Shown: piece after piece, positions 36,101 through 42,643 of the stretch
Layout: every line of letters begins with the position of its first letter
Numbering within the stretch: position 1 is the stretch's first letter
NCBI GenBank assembly: GCA_943372215.1
Contig: CALRXU020000007.1
Location: forward strand, 157,187-221,186
From: UBA6183 sp943372215
Lineage (GTDB): Bacteria > Bacteroidota > Bacteroidia > UKL13-3
Length of the DNA: 64,000 bases
Reading direction: 5' to 3'
Translations under genes and position numbers: made by a program
Notes under the pieces: model-generated
What the model was told of the DNA's origin: nothing
Database searches by the model: none
The model's input: only the letters and a program-made list of their open reading frames with translations

Positions 36101-36513
36101 TTGAAGATACCAGTTACAACAGCGGATTTGATTTTAAAGATGATGGATTTTATAGCATACGTTTGGTGGTACAAAATCAATTTGGTTGTGTGGACACTGC
36201 GGTTGGCATAAATATTATTAACGTAGATAAAAGTGGGACTATTTTTATACCAAATGCTTTCTCGCCAAATGGAGATAATACCAATGAAACCTTTTTACCA
36301 GTTGTTACTGGGGTGAGGCGTCAAGGGTATGAATTTAGGGTTTACGATAGGTGGGGAAGATTGGTATTTGAAACCAATGATCCTTTTAAAGGGTGGGATG
36401 GCATGATATATGGTTCGCCCGCAGTAACTGATGTATATGTTTGGTTAATTGAAGGTACTTTTGTAACAAACAACCGATTTACAAGAAAAGGAACAGTAAG
36501 CTTACTTCGTTAA
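30157..36513 (+). CDS. Giant PKD-repeat surface protein with T9SS type B sorting domain
   Basis: A 2118-residue secreted protein with signal peptide (ending near YGAYAACPNL). The body is a run of about 22 PKD-like modules, most with a W.FGDG-like turn (for example LTWNFGDGT, YYWSFGDGT, YYWDFGDGD, YRWDFGDGT). Nearly every module starts with a GCGPL- or CAPH-type cysteine and ends with a GCxDT/S cysteine. The C-terminal 90 residues (IFIPNAFSPNGDNTNETFLP ... YDRWGRLVFET ... WDG) are the gliding-motility-associated CHU_C/type B sorting domain used by the type IX secretion system. It is likely an adhesin or cell-surface filament. AGGGAGG stands three bases before ATG, unusual in this phylum. It has no operon partner. 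Confidence 0.92.
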   Translation: MLKLKLGFGLLLVACTFYGAYAACPNLNLSFTVPTQVGCGVPQNFSFDNTSTGSNANNVAYIWKIDGVRVDSTFGTVPNFNYTFGGPGTFVVRVVAITPGNCRDSIQQSVTITSGAPLVYDGNLALTFTPRWTNCIINPLQSNNYNMSVSSNVVLNNYTIIWGDATANATGASLLVGNVINHNYTTLGLFTIKIVTVNAGCSDTITGTVINMRPVSTSIKPLPAGQLAGCAPHTITFQDTTQNALPGTILTWNFGDGTVITRDWTQANQPITHTYLPTGNGNCIYTVSLSAINTNCNTGTNNASVFTISPILIFDKDVAQINPPSNLCQPTLTYTFGNSSQDNCISGQRYYYWSFGDGTNTGWITTKNAQTHTFPSLGPYTIMLIDSNPCGSDTTFATVTINAPPLVGFTMSPRFGCAPLSVTLTDTSRGTGNTRFWTLLGTTPNSSSQPTLTRTYTNPGTYVVRLAVSNACANNIIRTDTLRVYAKPSVSIGNAISGCVPHTVQVQNNTTNQGPNATYFWDFGNGQTSTLRVPPPVTYTTTGSFPIKLIVTDTCGKDSQTVTIAVSTLPNAQFTATNVCRGTATTFTSSSTVAPGDVITNYKWIYGNGDSTNSGTAIQNFTYPASGTFNAILQITTDKTCIDRDTIVVSVRASPNISFVATPSNICDGTVVNFNGTASTTAPSTIASYRWTFGTTDTARIEDTVYRFPGPATYNVVYSVSNNAGCTTNVNSSITVHPVPDARLFRTIACRGQRTFFTDSSIVGFGNTINQWAWDFDNNGVTDSTTKNPSFIFPNTGTFRTKLTVTTNNGCSNTDSINTVVNSTPTAAVASNAPALCKGDTFNFTNNSLGAFAYSWTFGDGSGEFFVTSTAPFPYIYSDTGQFTTKLLAISLQGCRDSATVPVISRPLPIASFSVNDTIGCAPKTFTFSNSSILSNGYRWLVGNTQTSTATNRPDTLIGLSGQVVPIRLVATNQFNCKPDTAVKTLYTFGNPTPNFTISKDSGCGPLSVSFINTTPNGSSYRWRLGNGDTANTLDAASIYLPSQQNDSTYQVKLIANNIAGCRDSITKTVRVFPKPVSVFSHTINNGCGPLAVTFTNSSNHKFGGTIADMTFNWNFGNNTSSTQQNPTGTFLASATKDTTYQVRLISFSRYGCADTSSSTVRVYPKAKAAFVANAPAGCGPHTTTFTNNSIPNDTGSINIMTFAWRFGNGQTSTQVNPQATYTASKTVDSIYSPRLIAFSEHGCADTSFGVVRVYPNPKSVFTPSVTSGCGPLNVTFSNQSFPNDTGSINDMTFLWNYGNGFSDVTKDGTSQFTARLLADTPYTIRLTAFSEHGCIDTTTRKVIVRPNPVTAFSTNKTAGCGPLNVQFTNNTQLGFKYYWDFGDGDTTAALSPAHTYASYQIFDSIYEVKLASQSNYGCLGDTVKTTIIARYDPIADFFPSTDSICGGGSIAFFNSSLGGTVNNWSFGNGQSSVAINPVINFVGLPTKDTTYTVRLISTSPYGCKDTLFKPIKINALPDAQFSSIAPACHPYPVTFNNTSLRAVKYEWDFGDATFDTINSNASKVFTNTLSLVNRIYPVTLTAKSVSGCIDTAKRNITVYPLPNASITALKTLRCDTAEYNFLNATQGASSYLWRFGDGNTSALQSPIHYYRTLANSNISYTPKMIATSANGCIDSAQATVIVRPLVIADFNASATSRCLNLDVQFQNLSRNAVNYFWLFGDGGGTNASAPKYKYTNTGAFDVTLIAYDQFGCSDTTVKPAYINIYEIPKALFSYNPIDPQLPNTLVNFTNLSTISSGTLTSEWNFGDFSSANNTSTLENPSHNYSDSGNFNPVLIVTSNQGCKDTSDRTLRVDPRKPIPAFDCDPKSGCKPLTVTFTNQSLYAYTYRWDFGDGTKSTEANPVHTYSRADSFNVELTAYGPGGDSTLEKRRLIVVHDLPRARFSANPTNIFLPEAYSTFTNTSFDATKTFWTITNDSNNIVFEDTSYNSGFDFKDDGFYSIRLVVQNQFGCVDTAVGINIINVDKSGTIFIPNAFSPNGDNTNETFLPVVTGVRRQGYEFRVYDRWGRLVFETNDPFKGWDGMIYGSPAVTDVYVWLIEGTFVTNNRFTRKGTVSLLR

Positions 36514-36518
36514 TTGCA

Positions 36519-37667
36519 CTACTCTTCCTCCTCTTTGTTTAGGGCAGCTAATAATTTATAAGCACCCTTAACTGCTATTGTTTGGTTATTTAATGCTTCA
36601 TTTTGCTGAATGGTGGTATAGCCATCTTCACTCCCTGTTTTCTCTACTTCAACCTGTTTAAATGTGGTATTCCCATTGGTGTTTTTTTCCAGCACAAATA
36701 CATACGATTTTCCGTTCTGTTCTACAATTGCCTGATTAGGTAAAGCACTTGCAGCAATGTTTTTTACCTCAATATATGCTGTAAGGTACATGCCTGGAAG
36801 CAGGTTTCTGTCTTCTTCTTTCAGGTGACAATGCACCCGAACTGTTCTGTCTGCATTGATTTCACGACCAATGAGGTAAACATTTGCATGGCGTATTTTT
36901 GTTTCGTTGGCTAATGAAAACTGTACTTCCTGACCCACTTTAATGGAAGGCAAGTCTTTTTCAAATACGCTAATCTCAGCGTGTAGATGTTCCGTATCAA
37001 TAATCTCAAATAATACTGTATTACTGCTTACAAATGAGCCAATACTTACATTTACTTTTGTTACATACCCATTAATAGGAGCATACAATTGAATGGTTTT
37101 TTGGATATTGCCCAACTCCAGTTGATTCATGTCAACCCGAATGAGTTCAAGTTTTGCTTTTAGACCATTCACTCTTGCCTTCATGGTTTCATATTCAGCC
37201 TTTGATTTTTGGAACGTTTTTTTGCTGTTTACCTCCTCTTTTGACAATTCCTTTTGTCGTTCAAATTCATCTTTTAAAAAGCCCAGTTGGCTTTTGTTCT
37301 CCAAATAGTCTTGTTGCAATTGGATGTAATCAGGGTGCTCCATGGTGGCTATTACATCTCCTTTGTGCACATGCAATCCTTGCAACAATTGCGTGTGCTT
37401 TAAATTGCCTCCGTAAGGTGCGGTAATGCTCATCAGGTTCTGTGGAGGCACATCTAGTAATCCATTCACTTTAATTTTATGGCTGATTTCCTTAGGCACT
37501 AGTTTACCGAAAACTATGCCAGCCTGACTTATTTGTACCTTTGTTAGTGTAATTAACTGTTGTTGACTTTTTTCAGTTAACGCTTCACTTTCTGTTGGCG
37601 CTTGATTACTGCAACTATTTAAAATAAACAGCGCACTTATTATGGTTAGTTTATATATATGACGCAT
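36519..37667 (-). CDS. Heavy-metal RND efflux periplasmic adaptor (CusB/CzcB-like lipoprotein)
   Basis: A 382-residue adaptor. It has a lipoprotein signal (IISALFILNSC), then the hinge strands GLLDVPPQNLMSITAPYGGNL, a lipoyl half (KGDVIATMEHPDY), a helical hairpin (about 110-190), the second lipoyl half (LYAPINGYVTKVNVSIGSFV), and beta-barrel and membrane-proximal domains. The layout matches CusB/CzcB, which link CusA/CzcA pumps to the outer-membrane channel and may pass metal to the pump. It starts ten bases after the CusA-like gene ends on the same strand, so they form an operon. It ends six bases after the PKD gene in tail-to-tail orientation. Confidence 0.9.
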   Translation of the reverse strand: MRHIYKLTIISALFILNSCSNQAPTESEALTEKSQQQLITLTKVQISQAGIVFGKLVPKEISHKIKVNGLLDVPPQNLMSITAPYGGNLKHTQLLQGLHVHKGDVIATMEHPDYIQLQQDYLENKSQLGFLKDEFERQKELSKEEVNSKKTFQKSKAEYETMKARVNGLKAKLELIRVDMNQLELGNIQKTIQLYAPINGYVTKVNVSIGSFVSSNTVLFEIIDTEHLHAEISVFEKDLPSIKVGQEVQFSLANETKIRHANVYLIGREINADRTVRVHCHLKEEDRNLLPGMYLTAYIEVKNIAASALPNQAIVEQNGKSYVFVLEKNTNGNTTFKQVEVEKTGSEDGYTTIQQNEALNNQTIAVKGAYKLLAALNKEEEE

Positions 37668-37677
37668 GATTGTTTGG

Positions 37678-40600
37678 TTAATTATTACCGGTTAAAAATT
37701 GTAATTGAAACATGGATTGGTTGTAGTCCCTTATAGCGATAAGGTAATTGAGTTGAATGGCAATAGCCTCAGTTATGGCTCTTGCATATTGGTTATAGTC
37801 AATATCTCCCTGAGCATATGCCTTTTGGGCTTGTTTTAAAATTAACGCGGCATTAACTAATGCAGAATTTGTGTAGTAGGATAAATTATTTTTAGCCCTT
37901 TTGGCATCCGACAGAGCTACTGCGTATTCGTAATACACTTCACGCTCAAACTGCTGGTACTCTTGCCTGATAACCTCTTGTTGTATCCCACTTGCCTTTA
38001 TTTTTGCCAGCTGTGGGGTTATCCAAATTGGGATAGCTAAACCTACTAAAAAGCCTTGAAAACGATCTCCAGAAGTGGCTATGGTGGCATCACGCGCACT
38101 TACACTACCAATAAGCGTTTGGTTAAAATAGCCAAGTTTAATATCTGGCAATGTTTTATTGATTTCTACTTTTCGGGTTTGTTTGGCGACTTCGATTTGC
38201 TGTTGTAAATAAACCAGTCTTGGGTTGCGCTTTAGCAGGTTCGTATCATTTAGCCATTGCTCTGAAACAGGCTTTAGTTCCATGTCTTGAATGACAATTT
38301 CTCCTTCCACGTTAATGAGCTTTTTCAGTTTCAATAACATCAAGTCTTGTTCCGCCTGATTTCTGTTGAGTTGGTTTTTTATTTCGAGGGCGTGTTGTTT
38401 TGCCATGGCCTCTTCCAATAAGGTTGCTTCCCCTTGTTTATACCTTAGCATAACCGACCGTGCAACACCATCGTACAAAGAATCATTCTGCGCAAGCATG
38501 GCTCGCTGTGCCATTAGGTACTGCAATTGGAGGTAGCATTTTTTCACTTGCACTACCAGTTGGTTTTTTACCTCCAATAAGCTGGCCTCTTCTGCTCTTA
38601 TCAGCTGTTTGCCTAGGCTTTGTTGTGCCCCTAGTAAAGTAGGGAAAGGAATGTTTTGGGTAATGGTGATGTTCTGGTCTGCACGTTCATCACTATTGTA
38701 CTGCCCTTGCATAAGGGTAACATCCGTTTTAGGTAATTCTGTAGCTGAACGCTTTAATGATTTTTGGTAGCTAATTTTTGTTTTGCCAATACCCACCAAC
38801 TGGTTATTGTTTAGCGCTAAACCAATAGCATCATCCATGCTCAGTTTTTGTGCCGGGCTTTGCGCATAACCACTATTATGAATAAACAGTAACATCAGCG
38901 CAACAGCTGCTGTCTTTTTAAGTTTGCTAAACCCCACAAGCTGATACAGTACCGGCAGTACAAACAGAGATAACAGTGTTGAAGAAATTAATCCTCCAAT
39001 AACTACGGTAGCTAATGGTTTTTGTACTTCAGCACCACTGCCGCCAGATAAGGCCATTGGTAAAAATCCCAACGAAGCAACAAGGGCCGTCATTAATATG
39101 GGCCGTAACCTATTCAACGAACCTTGTATAATCAACTGACTGTTTGCAACCATGCCTTCCTTTTTTAAGTGGTTGTATTCCGCAATTAGCACAATTCCAT
39201 TGAGCACAGAAACCCCAAACAGGGCAATAAAACCAATTCCTGCAGAGATACTAAATGGCATATCTCTAAACCACAGTGCCCATACACCACCAATTGCACT
39301 CAACGGTATTGCTGTAAAAATGAGCAGCGCTTGCAGCATAGAGTTAAAGGTAAAATAAAGCAAGATGAGGATAAATGCCAAAGCCAATGGAACAGCTATG
39401 AGCAAACGGGTTCTTGCCTCTTCCAAATTGCGAAAGGTGCCTCCGTATGAAGTATGATAGCCTGGTTCAAACTTCATCTTTTGTTCTACCTGTTTTTGTA
39501 GTTGATTAACTACCGTTTGCACATCATTATTACGCACATTAAAGCCCACCATAATTCTGCGTTTGGCATCGTCTCTTTGTATTTGGTTGGGGCCAACTTT
39601 TAAGGTTACTTCTGCCAACTGATTTAATGGAATTTGGTCGCCATTTGGTGCTGTTACAAACAGATTTTTTACATCTTCAATATTGGTTCTGCTTTCTCTT
39701 TCCAACTTTACTACCAAATCAAACCGTTTTTCCTGTTCAAACACCAATCCTGCGTGTTCACCGGCAAAAGCAATACGCACAGCGGTATTTACATCTGCTA
39801 TGTTTAGTCCAAATTGTGCCAGCTTTTCTCGGTTATAATTCACTACAATTTGTGGCAAGCCACTTACCTGTTCAACATACACATCGGTTGCTCCGGGAAT
39901 TTTCTCGGCAATATGCCCAAGTTGTTTCGCATATGCAGAAAGTTTATCCAAGTCCTCACCAAAAATTTTCACTACCACATCTTGTCGAGCACCTGTCATT
40001 AACTCATTAAAGCGCATTTGTATGGGCTGCTGAAAACCGTAGCTTACATCAATGATATTTTCTTCCAGTTTTTGTTGCATTTTTTCCGCCAATTCTTCCC
40101 GTGAATTCGCAGAAGTCCACTCGCTTTTGTCCTTTAAAATAACCATTAAATCACAAGCTTCAACTGGCATAGGGTCTGTTGGAATTTCTGCCGAACCGAT
40201 TTTAGCAACCACTTCTTTTACTTCAGGAAAATTATCCAATAAAATGCGGGACGACTTCTGTGCGGCTTCGATAGTCTCCGTTAAACTACTCCCTGTCATT
40301 ACCCTTGTTTCAACTGCAAAATCCCCCTCATCCAATGTGGGAATAAACTCTCCGCCCAAGTTACTAAACACAACTAAAGCTATCACAAAACTAATGGCAG
40401 TAATGCCCAATACCAGCCTTGGTTTACGCAAAGCTGATTGAATCACTGGGGTGTAAACTCTTTTCAGTTTTATTATTGCTTTGTCTGATAAAGTTTGCTT
40501 TGCTACGTTGGTTTTACTGAGTATAAGTGCACTCATCATTGGAATATAAGTAAGGGACAAAATCAATGCCCCAACAATGGCAAATCCAACTGTTTCTGCC

Positions 40601-42030
40601 ATTGGTCTAAACATCTTTCCTTCAACTCCAGTTAAGGCTAAAATAGGCAAGTAAACAATGAGGATGATGAGTTCGCCAAAAGCAGCACTGTTTCTAATTT
40701 TACTGGCCGATTCAAATACAGCTTCATCCATTTGTTGTTGGCTAAGTGCTTGCTTATTTGCCCTCAGGCCAAGATGGTGCAGTGTGGCTTCCACAATAAT
40801 TACCGACCCATCTACGATTAATCCAAAATCAATAGCACCCAAACTCATTAAATTACCTGACACATGAAACACCCGCATCATGGCTACCGCAAAAAGCATG
40901 GCCAGTGGAATCACCGATGCCACCACCAAACCAGCCCTGATATTTCCTAACATCAGTACCAGTACAAAGATTACAATGAGCGCACCTTCTATTAAATTTT
41001 TAGAAACTGTTTCAATGGCATTGTTCACCAGTTTTGTGCGGTCTAAAAAGGGTTCAATTACCAATCCCTCTGGTAAGTTCTTCTCAATTTGTTTAATCCG
41101 TTGCTTTACGTTGCCAATCACCTCCGAAGAATTTTCCCCTTTCAACATCATCACCACCGCACCCACTACTTCACCCTCATCATTTCTGGTCATTGCGCCA
41201 TACCTTGTAGCAGCTCCTACTTGCACCTTTCCAACATCCTTTATCAGCACAGGTAATCCATTCTGGTTGTTTTTTACCACAATATTTTCAACATCTTCTT
41301 TGCTTTTAATTAATCCTTGGGTGGTGATAAAATAGGCATTGGGCTTTTGGTCAATATATGCCCCACCAGTATTTTGATTGTTGTTCTTTACGGCTTCAAA
41401 AACCTGGTTAATGCTTAACTTCAAGTTGTGGAGTTTATCTGTATTTAAGGCAATCTCAAACTGTTTTAGTCCCCCACCAAAACTGCTTACATCTGCTACA
41501 CCTTTGGTTCCCAACAATTGTCTTCGCACCACCCAATCTTGTATGGTTCTGAGTTGTATGGCATCGTACATTTTTTCATATCCGGGTTTGGTATGAATTA
41601 CGTATTGAAAAATCTCGCCCAACCCGGTGGTAAGCGGGGCAAGTTCAGGGTTACCCATACCAGCGGGAATTTGCTCTTTGGCTAAGCTTAACCGCTCATT
41701 TACTTGTTGCCTTGCCCAATAAACATCAACCTCGTCTTTAAACACAATGGTAACCACTGAGAGTCCAAACCGAGAAAATGATCGTATCTCTTCAATTCCA
41801 GGAATGGTGGCCATGGTTTGTTCTACGGGGAAGGTTACCAGTCTTTCAATATCTTCAGCCCCACTGCTGGGAGTAACTGTAAGTATTTGTACCTGATTAT
41901 TGGTGATGTCAGGTACGGCATCAATGGGTAATTGGGTTAATGAATACGTACCCCACGCAATCAGCGCAAGGGTGAAAATACCAACAACCAGTTTATTCCG
42001 TATGCTTATACGGATAATTGCATCTAACAT
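37678..42030 (-). CDS. CusA/CzcA heavy-metal RND pump fused to a TolC-like outer-membrane factor
   Basis: A 1450-residue protein. Residues 1 to about 1030 are a full HME-RND pump: QLPIDAVPDITNNQVQ, FSRFGLSVVTIVF, LGAIDFGLIVDGSVIIVEA (membrane Asp for proton relay), NLGGEFIPTLDEGDFA and SVLNGIVLIAEYNH. Near residues 1036-1056 a Lys-Lys then hydrophobic segment ends in SGYAQSPAQ, like a signal peptide. The rest (about 1060-1450) is an OMF: LSMDDAIGLALNNNQLVGIG, with repeats ending AVALSDAKRAKNNL. The pump exports Cu, Ag, Zn, Co or Cd in relatives. The fused form is a known Bacteroidota arrangement. Metal specificity is unknown. A His-rich protein is encoded upstream. Confidence 0.92.
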   Translation of the reverse strand: MLDAIIRISIRNKLVVGIFTLALIAWGTYSLTQLPIDAVPDITNNQVQILTVTPSSGAEDIERLVTFPVEQTMATIPGIEEIRSFSRFGLSVVTIVFKDEVDVYWARQQVNERLSLAKEQIPAGMGNPELAPLTTGLGEIFQYVIHTKPGYEKMYDAIQLRTIQDWVVRRQLLGTKGVADVSSFGGGLKQFEIALNTDKLHNLKLSINQVFEAVKNNNQNTGGAYIDQKPNAYFITTQGLIKSKEDVENIVVKNNQNGLPVLIKDVGKVQVGAATRYGAMTRNDEGEVVGAVVMMLKGENSSEVIGNVKQRIKQIEKNLPEGLVIEPFLDRTKLVNNAIETVSKNLIEGALIVIFVLVLMLGNIRAGLVVASVIPLAMLFAVAMMRVFHVSGNLMSLGAIDFGLIVDGSVIIVEATLHHLGLRANKQALSQQQMDEAVFESASKIRNSAAFGELIILIVYLPILALTGVEGKMFRPMAETVGFAIVGALILSLTYIPMMSALILSKTNVAKQTLSDKAIIKLKRVYTPVIQSALRKPRLVLGITAISFVIALVVFSNLGGEFIPTLDEGDFAVETRVMTGSSLTETIEAAQKSSRILLDNFPEVKEVVAKIGSAEIPTDPMPVEACDLMVILKDKSEWTSANSREELAEKMQQKLEENIIDVSYGFQQPIQMRFNELMTGARQDVVVKIFGEDLDKLSAYAKQLGHIAEKIPGATDVYVEQVSGLPQIVVNYNREKLAQFGLNIADVNTAVRIAFAGEHAGLVFEQEKRFDLVVKLERESRTNIEDVKNLFVTAPNGDQIPLNQLAEVTLKVGPNQIQRDDAKRRIMVGFNVRNNDVQTVVNQLQKQVEQKMKFEPGYHTSYGGTFRNLEEARTRLLIAVPLALAFILILLYFTFNSMLQALLIFTAIPLSAIGGVWALWFRDMPFSISAGIGFIALFGVSVLNGIVLIAEYNHLKKEGMVANSQLIIQGSLNRLRPILMTALVASLGFLPMALSGGSGAEVQKPLATVVIGGLISSTLLSLFVLPVLYQLVGFSKLKKTAAVALMLLFIHNSGYAQSPAQKLSMDDAIGLALNNNQLVGIGKTKISYQKSLKRSATELPKTDVTLMQGQYNSDERADQNITITQNIPFPTLLGAQQSLGKQLIRAEEASLLEVKNQLVVQVKKCYLQLQYLMAQRAMLAQNDSLYDGVARSVMLRYKQGEATLLEEAMAKQHALEIKNQLNRNQAEQDLMLLKLKKLINVEGEIVIQDMELKPVSEQWLNDTNLLKRNPRLVYLQQQIEVAKQTRKVEINKTLPDIKLGYFNQTLIGSVSARDATIATSGDRFQGFLVGLAIPIWITPQLAKIKASGIQQEVIRQEYQQFEREVYYEYAVALSDAKRAKNNLSYYTNSALVNAALILKQAQKAYAQGDIDYNQYARAITEAIAIQLNYLIAIRDYNQSMFQLQFLTGNN

Positions 42031-42106
42031 AGCGTTACTATGATTAAATTATTTGATTAATAAATGAAATGAGGCTCCTGAAAAAATGTTTTACAGGAAG
42101 TTGATT

Positions 42107-42505
42107 TTAACCCAACTTGGGTGGCTGCCAAATTGCGGTAGCGTTGCTTTTGGGAAGGTATTGCTCTACAAAACTTTGGTGTTCTGCTTCAGCAAAATCG
42201 GGTATCATTAAACTTATTGAAACATTGCCCAATACCACTGGAACTGTTTGTACATGTTGGCAATGTTGTTTGTTATCTGCACCAGGAAGGTGCTTGTGCT
42301 CATGAGCATCTGCTTGCATGTGTTCATTATCTGCGGCATGCATGGCTAAAAACTCAAGTACACCAATGCGTTCATGCTCAGTAATGTGATGAAAGTAATG
42401 TGCTACAAGCGCAGGGGTGCTTGCTACATAATGGAGCATGCTGTCAGGCAAACAAATGCCTAACACAAGAATAAATACAATAAGCTTTTTGGCTTGTTTA
42501 AACAC
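42107..42505 (-). CDS. Small His-rich secreted or anchored protein upstream of the metal efflux genes
   Basis: About 132 residues from GTG 42505, giving a short basic start FKQAKKLIVFILVLGICLP that looks like a signal peptide or anchor. The mature part has many His residues (HYFHHITEHER, MHAADNEHMQADAHEHKHL, QHCQHVQ) that could bind metal. It ends in a plain C-terminal segment. The start is not certain: an upstream in-frame GTG at 42532 exists, and TTACTTTG on this strand (42510-42517) could be a -7 element. The position, 76 bases before the CusA-like gene on the same strand, suggests a metal chaperone or sensor role in that operon; that is inference. Confidence 0.6.
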   Translation of the reverse strand: MFKQAKKLIVFILVLGICLPDSMLHYVASTPALVAHYFHHITEHERIGVLEFLAMHAADNEHMQADAHEHKHLPGADNKQHCQHVQTVPVVLGNVSISLMIPDFAEAEHQSFVEQYLPKSNATAIWQPPKLG

Positions 42506-42643
42506 GGCACAAAGTAACGTATAACAGACCACTTATGCAACACCCCTCATTTTTAATCACTTAACATACGGGTTTATGTTACAGTAGCAGCATCTTATCA
42601 AGATAAAAATGTTTTATATTGCGGTGCAATTGGCAACACTTTG

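Noticed and set aside
30157..36513. PKD repeats as possible tandem DNA repeats or CRISPR-like array
   Set aside because: The repeats exist at protein level only. DNA units differ in length and sequence, so they are diverged domains, not short DNA repeats.
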